Source: Actinocatenispora comari (lineage in GTDB: Bacteria; Actinomycetota; Actinomycetes; Mycobacteriales; Micromonosporaceae). From it: a DNA stretch of 59,169 nucleotides. The stretch spans positions 1 to 59,169 of the forward strand of contig NZ_BOPO01000025.1 in assembly GCF_017312725.1 (NCBI RefSeq), given 5' to 3'. The notes under the pieces were generated by a model. That model was not told the origin of the DNA, did not search any database, and saw only the letters and a program-made list of their open reading frames with translations. The stretch's first letter is position 1; every line of letters begins with the position of its first letter. A program made the translations under genes and the position numbers. Of this stretch, positions 34,386 to 43,741 are shown one piece after another.

Positions 34386-36707
34386 GTGGACACGACGGAC
34401 CCGGACACCCCGCCGCGGCCCCCGGCCGGTACGGCCGCCCCCGCCGGTGCGGCCGGCACACCGGCGGCCGGCGCGCCGCTGCGGCGGCGCACGCTGCTCG
34501 CCGGCGGTGTCGCCGGGCTCGCCTCGGCCGGGCTGGTGACCGGCTGCGACAGCGACCGTCCGACCGGCAAGAGCGGCCCGCCGCCGCCGTCGATGGTCGA
34601 CGACGTCGATCCGCTGATCGGCACCGCCACGCCGGGCAACACGTACCCGGGCGCGCACCTGCCGTTCGGGTTCGTCGCGGCGAGCCCGGACACCGACAAC
34701 CCGTCCAGTGCCGGGTACACGCCGACCGATCCGATCGTCGGGTTCTCCCAGACGCACGTGTCCGGCACCGGCGGCGACAGCCGGTACGGCAACTTCCGGG
34801 TCACCCCGATCACCGGCCGGGTGCGCCTGGACGGGCTCGGCTCCGGCCGGTCCGGCGAGCACGCGGAGCCCGGGTACTACAAGGTGCTGCTGACCTACCC
34901 GAAGGTGCTCACCGAGCTGACCGCGACCCGCCGCTGCGCGGTGCACCGGTACACGTTCCCGGACGACAAGGGTGGGCACCTGATCATCGACGCCAGTTCG
35001 GTGATCATGACGGGCGGCGCGCAGCAGCCCAAGCACACCCGGCTCGCGGTGGTGGGCAACAACTCGATCGAGGGCTCGGTCACCGTCACCGGCGGCTGGG
35101 GCGACCGGGGCGGGCAGTACACGCTGCACTTCGCCGCGCAGCTGGACCAGCACTTCGCGGACGTGGCGACGTTCGTCGACGGCGCGCTCGACCACGGGTT
35201 CCGGGAGGTGACGGGCGGGGCCAAGCAGCGGGTCGGCGCGGTCCTGTCGGTGCGGAGCTCACTGCGCCGCGCGGTGCAGCTGCGCATCGCCGTCTCGTTC
35301 GTGTCCGTCGCGCAGGCACGGTCCACACTGGACAAGGAGCTTGGGTTCCGGTCGTTCGACGCGGTCCGCGCGGACGCGAAGGCCGCCTGGCGGGACGCGA
35401 TGAGCCGGGCGGTGGTCTCCGGCGGTACCGCCGAGCAGCGCACCGTGTTCGCCACCGCGCTGTACCACTGCCAGCTGATGCCGCACGACGTGACCGGCGA
35501 GAACGTCTGGTGGCAGGGCAGGACGCCGCACTACGAGGACTTCTACACGCTCTGGGACACCCACCGGGCGGTGCACCCGCTGCTGACGCTGATCCAGCCG
35601 AAGCGGCAGGCCCAGATGGTCAACTCGCTGATCGAGACCTACCAGTACACCGGGTGGCTGCCGGACGCCCGGATCGCCGGGGTCAACTCCTACATCCAGG
35701 GCGGTACCTCCGGCGACGTGGTGATCGCCGACGCGGTGGTGAAGAAGCTGCCCGGTATCGACGTCAAGACCGGCTACCGGGCGATCCGCAAGGACGGCGA
35801 GCAGAACTCGCCGAAGCCGCAGATCGAGGGCCGCGAGCTGGACGACTACCTGCGGCTGGGCTACCTCGCCATCGACCAGCAGCGGCCGGACGACCCGCAC
35901 GGCAGCCGGGTCGGCTCGCGCACCCTGGAGTACGCGTACGAGGACTTCTGCATCGGGCGGGTGGCCGAGCACGTCGGCGACGACGCGGTCGCCGCGAAGT
36001 ACCAGCAGCGTGCGAAGAACTGGGCGAAGCTGTGGGACTCGACCACCGGCGTGATCCGGCCCCGCTACTCCGACGGCCGGTTCCTGTCGCCGTTCGACCC
36101 GAACGACGCGTCCACGCCGTACTTCTACGAGGGCAGCGCGTTCCAGTACACGACGATGGTGCCGCACGACGTGCCGGGGCTGATCGACCGGTTCGGCGGC
36201 GACAAGAAGTTCGTCGCGTTCCTCGACCGGTTGTTCAGCCGCGACCGCTTCGACGCGTCCAACGAACCGGACCTGCTCGCGCCCTACCTGTACCTGCACG
36301 CCGGCCGACCGGACCGCACCGCGGACCTGACCCGGCAGCTGCTCGCCACCGGCTACCACGCCGCACCGGACGGCCTGCCCGGCAACGACGACGCCGGCGC
36401 GATGTCCGCCTGGTACGTGTGGACCGCGCTCGGGCTCTACCCCAACCCCGGCCAGGACTGGTACTACCTGACCAGCCCGCTGTTCGAGCACGCGGTGCTG
36501 CGGCTGGCCGACGACCGGACGCTCACCATCACCGCGCCCGGCGCCTCGGACACCAACCGGTACGTGCAGTCGGTGCAGTTGGGCGGCAAGCCGGTGCCCG
36601 GCCCGTGGCTGCGGCACCGCGACCTGCTGCGCGGCGGCGAGCTGAGGTTCCGGCTCGGGTCGAAGCCGTCCGGTTGGGGCGTCGGCAACCGCCCGCCCAA
36701 GCCCTGA
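34386..36707 (+). CDS. GH92 alpha-mannosidase-like, Tat-exported lipoprotein
   Basis: 773 aa. The N-terminus has a twin-Arg signal (RRRTLLAGGVAGLASAGLV) ending in a lipobox with Cys54 (LVTGC). The mature protein matches the two-domain GH92 family: DPLIGTATPGNTYPGAHLPFG at the beta-sandwich start, FYTLWDTHRAVHPLLTLIQP in the (alpha/alpha)6 barrel and PGNDDAGAMSAWYVWTALGLYP near the end. Most family members have Cys where this has Ala in GNDDxG. GH92 enzymes are calcium-dependent exo-alpha-mannosidases. It starts 11 bases after the GH26-like gene and completes the operon on the cell surface. Confidence 0.93.
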   Translation: MDTTDPDTPPRPPAGTAAPAGAAGTPAAGAPLRRRTLLAGGVAGLASAGLVTGCDSDRPTGKSGPPPPSMVDDVDPLIGTATPGNTYPGAHLPFGFVAASPDTDNPSSAGYTPTDPIVGFSQTHVSGTGGDSRYGNFRVTPITGRVRLDGLGSGRSGEHAEPGYYKVLLTYPKVLTELTATRRCAVHRYTFPDDKGGHLIIDASSVIMTGGAQQPKHTRLAVVGNNSIEGSVTVTGGWGDRGGQYTLHFAAQLDQHFADVATFVDGALDHGFREVTGGAKQRVGAVLSVRSSLRRAVQLRIAVSFVSVAQARSTLDKELGFRSFDAVRADAKAAWRDAMSRAVVSGGTAEQRTVFATALYHCQLMPHDVTGENVWWQGRTPHYEDFYTLWDTHRAVHPLLTLIQPKRQAQMVNSLIETYQYTGWLPDARIAGVNSYIQGGTSGDVVIADAVVKKLPGIDVKTGYRAIRKDGEQNSPKPQIEGRELDDYLRLGYLAIDQQRPDDPHGSRVGSRTLEYAYEDFCIGRVAEHVGDDAVAAKYQQRAKNWAKLWDSTTGVIRPRYSDGRFLSPFDPNDASTPYFYEGSAFQYTTMVPHDVPGLIDRFGGDKKFVAFLDRLFSRDRFDASNEPDLLAPYLYLHAGRPDRTADLTRQLLATGYHAAPDGLPGNDDAGAMSAWYVWTALGLYPNPGQDWYYLTSPLFEHAVLRLADDRTLTITAPGASDTNRYVQSVQLGGKPVPGPWLRHRDLLRGGELRFRLGSKPSGWGVGNRPPKP

Positions 36708-36741
36708 CCTGTTGCCGTCCCGCGCGCGACGGCGACAGGTC
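36706..36741. terminator. Convergent hairpin terminator after the polysaccharide operon
   Basis: Fourteen-base arms (GACCTGTTGCCGTC / GACGGCGACAGGTC, one wobble pair) with an eight-base loop; the arms include bases of both opposing stop codons. Confidence 0.8.
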
Positions 36742-39010
36742 AGCGCAGCCCCACGATGCGGTAGGTGCCGGCGCCGGTGGCCGCGGCGCCCGTGCCGGCG
36801 ACCCACGCGCCCGGCGCGGCGATCAGGAACCAGACCTGGTCGATCGACCCGCCGTAGCGTTGGAACGGCCCGCCCAGGTCGATCGGCACGCTGCGGCCCC
36901 GGCCGGAGAACTCCCGTACGTGCACGGTCTGCGTGCCGCGCGCGTCGAACGAGTCGTCGACCGTGGTGCAGCCGACGGCGCCGGCCGCCACCACCCCGCG
37001 GGAGCCGACGTAGCACGATCCGGGCGAGTCGGCCCGCCGCGTGCCGCCCTGCGCGTCGTGCACCACCACCGCACCGTGCACCAGCTCGTACCAGGCGCCG
37101 CCCGGCAGCGGATTCTGGTGGTACGGCACGGATCGGCCGGTGCGCGGATCGAACCCGACCTGGTGCGTGCTGCCGTCGCCGGCGCTGATCTGGGCGCCGT
37201 AGGTCGAGCCGTCCGGCGCGATCCGCCCGATCACCGTCGGCGCGGCCGAGCCCGGCGGGATCGCCACCCGGCGCTGCCACAGCGGCCTCGGGCCGGTGCC
37301 GTACGCGACGAACCGGATCGAGTCCTCGACGCCGTGCGGGCGGCAGCCGACGGCGAGGATCACCACGTGCGCGGCCGTGTCGCGGGACAGGAAGTCGCGG
37401 ACCACGCAGTGCTCCGGCGTGCGGTAGCGCCACACCGGCCGGGCGTCGCGTACCGACCAGGCCCGGATCTGCGCCCGCGGCTCCAGCAGGTCGTCGGCCG
37501 ACAGCCAGACGTCGTCGGTCATCGGCACGCTGTAGGAGAACAGCGGGGTGTCGCCGTCCTCGGTGAACCGCACCCGACCGGTGTCGGCGTCCAGGAACAC
37601 CAGCTGGGTCCGCCCGTACTCGCCGGCCTTCCACTGCAGCAGCACGGTCGCCCCGTCCGGGCTCGCCGTCACGGAGGTGGCGACCGCACCGCGGCGGCGG
37701 TGCAGCCAGCGGATCCGGCCGGTACGCCCGTCGACGCCGGCGACCCCGTCGTCGAGCCGTACCGCGACGCCGGCTCCGGCGGCCACGACCTCGTGCACCC
37801 GGGTGGGCATCGCCCGCGACCAGGCCACCCGCGACACCGTCGCCGGTACCGCCGGGGTCGGTGCCGGGTCGGCCACGACCGACGTCGCCCCGACGCCCGG
37901 CGCCAGCGCGCCGGCGACCGCGGCGGTGCCCGCCACGACCAGGGTGACCGCCGCCCCGACGCCGACCAGCACCCGCCACCGACGCCTGCCGCCACCGCCA
38001 CCAGGTCCGGCATCGCCCGCCGGTCCAGCGCCGTCGCCCGAACCAGCCTCGCCGGTGGGGCCTGCGCCGTCGCCGCGGCCAGCGCTCTCCCCCAGACCAG
38101 CACCGTCGCTCCGGCCAGCACCATCGCTCCCGCCAGCACCATCGCTCCGGCCAGCACCGTCGCTCCGGCCAGCACCGTCGCTCCGATCAGCGCCCTGCCG
38201 GGGGCCGGCGTCGCTCCCGCCGGCTGCCTGCCGGGGGCCGGCGTCGTCGCTCCGGTCGGCGGCGCCACTCGGGCCGGCGCCGGCATGCCGGCGTTCGCCG
38301 TCGCTCCGGCTGCTGGCGGCACGGCGGGCCGCGAGCAGCACCAGCGCCACCCCGACCAGGACGGCGACGGCCGCGACCGCCGCGATCGTGGTCGCCCGGC
38401 CGGGGAAGCCCTTGCCCGCCTCGGTACGCAGGCCGAGCACCGCGCAGACGCCGGTCGCCACGGCCAGCACCGCGACGGTGACGGGCGCGAGGTACTGGCC
38501 GCCCGGCTCGGGCCGCCACGACCGGCGCCGCCGCCAGGCGGCGACCGGCCAGACCAGCGCGGCGACGGCGAGCAGCACCCCGAGCGCCCGCAGCCAGTGC
38601 TGCGCGGTACTCGTTCCGGCGAGCCCGGCCGGCAGCAGCCAGCCGGCGACCAGCACGACCGCCGTACCGGCACCGACCGCGGCACTGCCGCCCGCCCACC
38701 GAGCCGACCGGTCACCGGTACCGCCTGCCGCGACGCCGGCTGACTCCGCCGCGACTCCGCCGTACCCGTCCCCGGCGGCTCCGGCGATCCCGCCGCCGGC
38801 CCCACCGGTACCGACGCCGGCTCCGGCCGCCCCGTCACCAGCCCGCCCCGAGCCGACGGTGCGGCCGGCACCGTTCCCCGCGGTCCCGGCCGCACCGTCG
38901 GCCGTACCGGCACCGGTGTCGGACCCGGCTCCGGTCACGGCGGTCTCGGCGTCGGCGTCGGCCGGGGTGGCCGCCGCGGCGTCGTTGCGGCGGTCCGGTC
39001 CGTCGGGCAT
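36740..39010 (-). CDS. Multi-pass membrane protein with PQQ-like beta-propeller
   Basis: 756 aa. A disordered Gly/Ala-rich N-terminus (~1-110) precedes about four helices (e.g. AVVLVAGWLLPAGLAG, YLAPVTVAVLAVATGVCAVLG), a ~110-residue linker with SDGAGR repeats, another helix (WRVLVGVGAAVTLVVAGTAAV) and a ~360-residue outer domain with WD/PQQ-like blades (VDGRTGRIRWLHRR, LDADTGRVRFTEDG, FDPRTGRSVPYH). No PQQ-dependent dehydrogenase residues are evident, so it is more likely structural or binding. The ATG at 39010 has GAGGAGG eight bases upstream. Function unknown. Confidence 0.82.
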   Translation of the reverse strand: MPDGPDRRNDAAAATPADADAETAVTGAGSDTGAGTADGAAGTAGNGAGRTVGSGRAGDGAAGAGVGTGGAGGGIAGAAGDGYGGVAAESAGVAAGGTGDRSARWAGGSAAVGAGTAVVLVAGWLLPAGLAGTSTAQHWLRALGVLLAVAALVWPVAAWRRRRSWRPEPGGQYLAPVTVAVLAVATGVCAVLGLRTEAGKGFPGRATTIAAVAAVAVLVGVALVLLAARRAASSRSDGERRHAGAGPSGAADRSDDAGPRQAAGGSDAGPRQGADRSDGAGRSDGAGRSDGAGGSDGAGRSDGAGLGESAGRGDGAGPTGEAGSGDGAGPAGDAGPGGGGGRRRWRVLVGVGAAVTLVVAGTAAVAGALAPGVGATSVVADPAPTPAVPATVSRVAWSRAMPTRVHEVVAAGAGVAVRLDDGVAGVDGRTGRIRWLHRRRGAVATSVTASPDGATVLLQWKAGEYGRTQLVFLDADTGRVRFTEDGDTPLFSYSVPMTDDVWLSADDLLEPRAQIRAWSVRDARPVWRYRTPEHCVVRDFLSRDTAAHVVILAVGCRPHGVEDSIRFVAYGTGPRPLWQRRVAIPPGSAAPTVIGRIAPDGSTYGAQISAGDGSTHQVGFDPRTGRSVPYHQNPLPGGAWYELVHGAVVVHDAQGGTRRADSPGSCYVGSRGVVAAGAVGCTTVDDSFDARGTQTVHVREFSGRGRSVPIDLGGPFQRYGGSIDQVWFLIAAPGAWVAGTGAAATGAGTYRIVGLR
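38097..38186 (-). repeat. 18-bp tandem repeat in the beta-propeller gene
   Basis: Five near-identical copies of ccagcaccgtcgctccgg encode the hexapeptide period SDGAGR in the linker before the last transmembrane helix. Confidence 0.92.
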
Positions 39011-39115
39011 CGCGCCAGCCTCCTCGCTCGGTACGGGGCAGAGCGTGCCACAGCGCGGCAACCGGCTCGCGGGTGTCACGCGACGGCTCGCGGCGCGTCC
39101 GGGTGCCGGTCGGCC

Positions 39116-40021
39116 TCACCCGCCGGCGGCGACGATCCGGTCGACCACGGCCGCCACCGCGCCGGCCGCGTCGACCGCGGTGGCGACCCGGGCGGGGCCG
39201 GGACCCGCGGCGAAGGTGCTGACCCCGCTCTCACCGTCGACCGACACCGCGCCGGACGCGTACCCGAACAGGTCGGGCACGAGCATCGTCAGCACGGTGA
39301 GCGGATCGTGCGGGACGTTGCCCCGCTCGCCGCGGAACCGCCACCACTGCTCGATCTCGCTCCGCAGCGCGGCGCCGAGCGCCCCGGCGCCGGCGATCCG
39401 GTCGACTGCGGCGGGGCCCAACCGTACCGTGGTCGTCACGTCCAGCCCGGTCGTCGTGGACCGGATGCCGGCCGCGTAGACGAGGCTGGCAGCGGTCGCG
39501 TCGGAGCGGAAGTTGTGCTCTGCCCCGGGCCCGCCGGCGCCGCCCGGGACCGACCGGTCGGCCGATGGGGCCGGGTCGAACCGGCCGCCCATCACGTACA
39601 GGTGCCGCAGGGCACCGGCGAACCGTTCGTCCGCGCGGATCGCGGCCGCGACGTTGGTCAGCGGCCCGATCGCGACCAGGTCGATCGCGCCGGGCGCGGC
39701 GAGCACGGTGTCGACCAGGTATCCGACGCCGTCGTCGCCGGTGATCGGCTCGTCCGCGAGGTCGTCGAACGAACCGCCCTCGTGCCCGGCCCACCACACC
39801 TCCCGGCCGGACAGCGGTCGGCGCCGCCCGGCCACGGCGGTGATCTCCCGGCCGGCGAGCCGGGCCAGCCGGGCCGCGAGGCGGGCCCGCAGCGCGGTGT
39901 CGCCGTACACGGTGGTCACGCCGACCAGCTCGACCTCGGGCGAGCCGAGCAGCACGCCGAGCGCCAGCGCGTCGTCGACGTCGGAGCCGAGGTCGGTGTC
40001 CAGGATGACGCGGTGGGTCAT
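39116..40021 (-). CDS. Nucleoside hydrolase (inosine/uridine-preferring family)
   Basis: 301 aa. The calcium- and ribose-binding signature DTDLGSDVDDALAL is at residues 8-21, and the active-site HDPLTVL is at ~235. The enzyme hydrolyses nucleosides to base plus ribose for salvage. No signal peptide, so cytosolic. GGGGAC lies upstream of the ATG. Its neighbours do not suggest a pathway; it probably stands alone. Confidence 0.92.
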   Translation of the reverse strand: MTHRVILDTDLGSDVDDALALGVLLGSPEVELVGVTTVYGDTALRARLAARLARLAGREITAVAGRRRPLSGREVWWAGHEGGSFDDLADEPITGDDGVGYLVDTVLAAPGAIDLVAIGPLTNVAAAIRADERFAGALRHLYVMGGRFDPAPSADRSVPGGAGGPGAEHNFRSDATAASLVYAAGIRSTTTGLDVTTTVRLGPAAVDRIAGAGALGAALRSEIEQWWRFRGERGNVPHDPLTVLTMLVPDLFGYASGAVSVDGESGVSTFAAGPGPARVATAVDAAGAVAAVVDRIVAAGG

Positions 40022-40361
40022 GTCGTGTCCCCGATCGACGAAGGTCGCGGCGGGTGTGCTGGGCGGACGAGCCTACCGCCGTGCCCCGGGCGAGAGCCGG
40101 TCACCGGCCGATCGGACGGACCGGCTCCCGCCGCGCGGCTCGGCCCGCCACCTGGCAGGCCGACGCGAGCGCCCAAAGACCACCCACCCGGGCGGACCAG
40201 CGCAACCGGCGGGTGGACCAGCGCGGACCGGCCCGGTGGGCGGCGGAGCGGGGCGGGGCGGCCGACACGAGGCGATCGCGACCGCCTCACGCCGGGCGAG
40301 GCGACAGCGCGCCGGGCGGTCGACACCGAGCGATGCGGCCGTGGGTGACCCGGAGCAGGCG
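40022..40361. other. 340-base gap between nucleoside hydrolase and dxs
   Basis: Downstream of dxs and upstream of the nucleoside hydrolase, both on the minus strand. It is uniformly very GC-rich. I see only short overlapping dyads around 40260-40310 (GAGGCG/CGCCTC) that might end the dxs transcript, and no credible gene or operator. Confidence 0.6.
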
Positions 40362-42311
40362 TCAGCGAGCCGGGCGGCGCAGGTGGCCGGTGGGCGTGCC
40401 GACGGTACCGGCGTGGTCCGAGTCGACGCCCGCGATCCAGCCGGTGACCTGGCGCGCGACGTCCTGCGCGGTCAGGCCGAGCGCGGCGAGGATCTCGTTG
40501 CGGGTGCCGTGCTGGTGGAACCCGACCGGGACGGCGATGTCGCGCACCGGCACCGCCACCTCGGCGTCGGACAGGGCCTGCACGACCGCGGTGCCGAAGC
40601 CGCCGGCGCGTACCCCGTCCTCGACCGTGACGACCAGCCGGTGCTCGGCGGCCAGCTCGACGACGTGCGACGGCACCGGGCGGACCCAGCGCGGGTCGAC
40701 GACGGTGACCCCGTAGCCCTGGCCGGCGAGCCGCTCGGCGACCTCCATCGCCAGGTGGGCGAACGAGCCGACCGCGACCAGCAGCACGTCGGCGCGGGCG
40801 TCGCGGCGCAGTACGTCGACCGCGCCGATGCCATCGCCGAGGCGTTCGACGGCGGGCAGCTCGGCCGGCAGCGAACCGGTCGGGAACCGCACCACGGTCG
40901 GGCCGTCGTCGACGGCGACCGCCTCCCGGAACTCCTCCGCCACCCGGGCGCCGTCCCGCGGCGCGGCGAGCCGCAGGCCGGGCACCACGCCGAGGATCGA
41001 GGTGTCCCAGATGCCGTAGTGGCTGGGGCCGTCCGGGCCGGTGATGCCGGACCGGTCCAGCACGAACGTGACCGGCAGCTCGTGCAGCGCGACGTCGAGC
41101 AGCACCTGGTCGAACGCCCGGTTGAGGAACGTCGCGTACAGCGCGACCACCGGGTGCATGCCGCCCAACGCGAGGCCGGCGGCGGAGGTCACCGCGTGCT
41201 GCTCGGCGATGCCGACGTCGAACACCCGGTCCGGGTACACCTCGCGCAGCTTCTCGATGCCGGTCGGTCCGGCCATCGCGGCGGTGATGCCGACGATGTC
41301 GTCCCGCTCGCCGGCGACCTTGACCAGTTCCTCGGCGAACGCGCTGGTCCACTTCGCGCTCGGCTTCGCCAGCGGCTTGCCGGTCTCCGGGTCGAACGCG
41401 CCGGGGCCGTGCAGCCGGTCGGCGGCGTCGGTCTCGGCCGGCTGGTACCCGCGGCCCTTCTGGGTCATCGCGTGCACGATGACCGGCCCGCCGAACCGCT
41501 TCGCCTTCACCAGCGCGCTCTCCAGCGCGAGGATGTCGTGCCCGTCCACCGGCCCGACGTACTTGAGGCCCAGGTCCTCGAACATCGCCTGCGGCGCGAG
41601 CACGTCCTTGAGGCCCTTCTTCACCGCGTGCAGCACCTCGTACGCGGGCGGACCGACCAGCGGGGTGCGGCTCAGCGACTCCTTCACCCGCTCCAGCACC
41701 CGCTCGTACCCGGGGCTCAGGCGCAGCGAGGCGAGGTGGCTCGCGAGCCCGCCGATGGTCGGCGAGTAGGACCTGCCGTTGTCGTTGACGACGATCACCA
41801 GCGGGCGGTCCGAGGCGGCGATGTTGTTCAGCGCCTCCCAGCACATGCCGCCGGTCAGCGCGCCGTCGCCGACCACGGCGACCACGTGCCGCCGCTCCCC
41901 CTTCAACGCGTACGCCTTGGCCAGGCCGTCGGCGTAGGACAGGGCGGTGGAGGCGTGCGAGTTCTCGATGGTGTCGTGCTCGCTCTCCGCCCGGCACGGG
42001 TAGCCGGACAGCCCGTCGCGCTGCCGCAACGAGTCGAAGCCCGACTGGCGGCCGGTGAGCATCTTGTGCACGTACGCCTGGTGCCCGGTGTCGAACAGGA
42101 TCCGGTCGTCGGGCGAGTCGAACACCCGGTGCAGCGCCAGGGTCAGTTCCACCACACCGAGGTTCGGGCCGAGGTGACCGCCGGTCTTCGCCACCTTGGT
42201 GACGAGGAAGTCGCGGATCTGGCTCGCCAGCTCGGGCAGCCGGTCGGCCGGCACGCGGCGCAGGTCGGCGGGGGATTGCACGGAGCCGAGCAGGCCGTCA
42301 GGCGATGTCAT
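40362..42311 (-). CDS. dxs: 1-deoxy-D-xylulose-5-phosphate synthase
   Basis: 649 aa, full length. It condenses pyruvate and glyceraldehyde 3-phosphate using thiamine diphosphate, the first step of the MEP isoprenoid pathway. The ThDP motif is [30 protein letters not shown]; the N-terminal [18 protein letters not shown], the GHQAYVHK segment and the pyrimidine-domain [18 protein letters not shown] are all present. The ATG at 42311 is preceded by TAGACT eight bases upstream and no Shine-Dalgarno; an in-frame start 33 bases upstream is less likely. Confidence 0.97.
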   Translation of the reverse strand: MTSPDGLLGSVQSPADLRRVPADRLPELASQIRDFLVTKVAKTGGHLGPNLGVVELTLALHRVFDSPDDRILFDTGHQAYVHKMLTGRQSGFDSLRQRDGLSGYPCRAESEHDTIENSHASTALSYADGLAKAYALKGERRHVVAVVGDGALTGGMCWEALNNIAASDRPLVIVVNDNGRSYSPTIGGLASHLASLRLSPGYERVLERVKESLSRTPLVGPPAYEVLHAVKKGLKDVLAPQAMFEDLGLKYVGPVDGHDILALESALVKAKRFGGPVIVHAMTQKGRGYQPAETDAADRLHGPGAFDPETGKPLAKPSAKWTSAFAEELVKVAGERDDIVGITAAMAGPTGIEKLREVYPDRVFDVGIAEQHAVTSAAGLALGGMHPVVALYATFLNRAFDQVLLDVALHELPVTFVLDRSGITGPDGPSHYGIWDTSILGVVPGLRLAAPRDGARVAEEFREAVAVDDGPTVVRFPTGSLPAELPAVERLGDGIGAVDVLRRDARADVLLVAVGSFAHLAMEVAERLAGQGYGVTVVDPRWVRPVPSHVVELAAEHRLVVTVEDGVRAGGFGTAVVQALSDAEVAVPVRDIAVPVGFHQHGTRNEILAALGLTAQDVARQVTGWIAGVDSDHAGTVGTPTGHLRRPAR

Positions 42312-42319
42312 GGGCACGA

Positions 42320-42325
42320 AGTCTA
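42320..42325 (-). promoter_or_regulatory. -10 hexamer TAGACT upstream of dxs
   Basis: Eight bases before the dxs ATG on the minus strand, the same hexamer as in front of the Hsp70-type gene. Confidence 0.45.
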
Positions 42326-42508
42326 GACCTGCGCGCCGGGTCACACCGGCGAGCGAGACGAGGACCCCCCGACATTCGCGCAGTCATTCCCCCAGTCCTT
42401 CACAACTCCCACACAAACGCCGGACCGGCACCCAACGCGGTCGAGCGCGGACACACCGTTCCGACCGCCGTGCCGGTGCCCGATCGCGCGACGGGCCGGA
42501 CGGACCGG

Positions 42509-43741
42509 TCAGACCAGGCGCAACCGGGCCGGCATCTCGGCCGGCGGCGGGAGCCGCAGCGCAGCGGTACCGGGGGTGATCGAGCCGAGGACCGCCGGCC
42601 GGTCGGCGCCGGTCACGCTGGGCAGCGCGCCGGGCAGGCCGTGCCAGGTCAGCCAGCCGAGCAGGGCGAACGCGTACGCCTCCTTCGCGTCGGGGTCGAT
42701 CCCGTACGCGTCGATCGAGACCAGCCGGCAGCCGGCCAGCGCGGCGATCCGGTCGGTCAGCACCGGGTTGCGCAGCCCGCCGCCGGCCGCGACGACCTCG
42801 GCGATGCGGTGCGCCCGCAGCTGGTCGGCCACGGTACGGGCGGTCAGCTCGGTCAGCGTGGCGACGACGTCCTCGCCGCGTTCGTCCCCGGTCAGGAAGC
42901 CGTCCAGGTAGCCGGGGTGGAACAGCTCCTTGCCGGTCGACTTCGGCGCCGGCGCCGCGTAGTACGGCTCGGCCAGCAGCGCGGCGAGCAGCTCCGGCAG
43001 CACCGTACCGGCGGCGGCGTGGTGGCCGGCCGCGTCGTACGGCTCGCCGAAGAACCGCTCGCACGCCACGTCGATCAGCGCGTTCGCCGGCCCCGTGTCG
43101 TAGCCGAGTACGCCCGCACCGGACGCCGCCGACCGCCCGGCGTCGGGGAGGACGGTGATGTTGGCGATGCCGCCGAGGTTGAGCGCGGCCCGCCGCGGCC
43201 CGCCGGCGTCCGGGGTGAGCAGCAGCGCGTCGAACATCGGTACCAGCGGGGCACCCTGGCCGCCCGCGGCGAGGTCGGCGGACCGGACGTCCGAGACCAC
43301 CGGCAGGCCGGTCGCCGCGGCGAGCCAGGCCGGCTCGCCGAGCTGCAGGGTGCCGAGCGCGCGGCCCTGCTCGACCCAGTGGTACACGGTCTGGCCGTGC
43401 GAGCAGACCAGGTCGGCCCGGCCCCCGCACAGCTCGGTGACGGCGCGCCGGGCCGCGGCGGCGTACGCGTGACCGAGCCGAGTGGTCAGCCGGCAGACCG
43501 CCTCGACGGTGGTCGGCGCCGGCGGCAGGATCGCCCCGATCGCCGCCCGCAGGTCCTCGTCGTACCCGACACCGAGCGCGCCGAGCGGTCGCAGCAGCAG
43601 CGTGTCCCCGGCCCGCTCGAACTCGGCGGCGGCCAGGTCGATCGCGTCGTACGAGGTGCCCGACATCAGGCCGACCACCCGGGTGGTGGCCGGTCGCGCT
43701 CCCCCGGTGGCCGGGTCGGCGGTGGTCGTGTCGTTGGTCAT
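42509..43741 (-). CDS. anmK: Anhydro-N-acetylmuramic acid kinase
   Basis: 410 aa. It opens the 1,6-anhydro ring of anhMurNAc and phosphorylates it to MurNAc-6-phosphate, a peptidoglycan-recycling step in the cytosol. The N-terminal ATP/substrate motif is VVGLMSGTSYDAID; further conserved segments are CSHGQTVYHW, LNLGGIANITVL and YDTGPANALID. The ATG overlaps the stop of the upstream serine hydrolase gene by four bases. No murQ is in the window. The divergent peptide transporter suggests that imported or released muropeptides feed this enzyme. Confidence 0.95.
   Translation of the reverse strand: MTNDTTTADPATGGARPATTRVVGLMSGTSYDAIDLAAAEFERAGDTLLLRPLGALGVGYDEDLRAAIGAILPPAPTTVEAVCRLTTRLGHAYAAAARRAVTELCGGRADLVCSHGQTVYHWVEQGRALGTLQLGEPAWLAAATGLPVVSDVRSADLAAGGQGAPLVPMFDALLLTPDAGGPRRAALNLGGIANITVLPDAGRSAASGAGVLGYDTGPANALIDVACERFFGEPYDAAGHHAAAGTVLPELLAALLAEPYYAAPAPKSTGKELFHPGYLDGFLTGDERGEDVVATLTELTARTVADQLRAHRIAEVVAAGGGLRNPVLTDRIAALAGCRLVSIDAYGIDPDAKEAYAFALLGWLTWHGLPGALPSVTGADRPAVLGSITPGTAALRLPPPAEMPARLRLV

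Noticed and set aside
35259-37979. 906-codon minus-strand frame across GH92 and the beta-propeller gene
   Set aside because: Crosses a strong convergent terminator and mixes shadows of two genes.
40260-40310. Terminator or operator between dxs and the nucleoside hydrolase
   Set aside because: Only six-base dyads that overlap each other; not stronger than expected in such GC-rich DNA.
40018-41997. Long minus-strand frame overlapping dxs
   Set aside because: Out-of-frame reading of dxs; the dxs frame has all family motifs.
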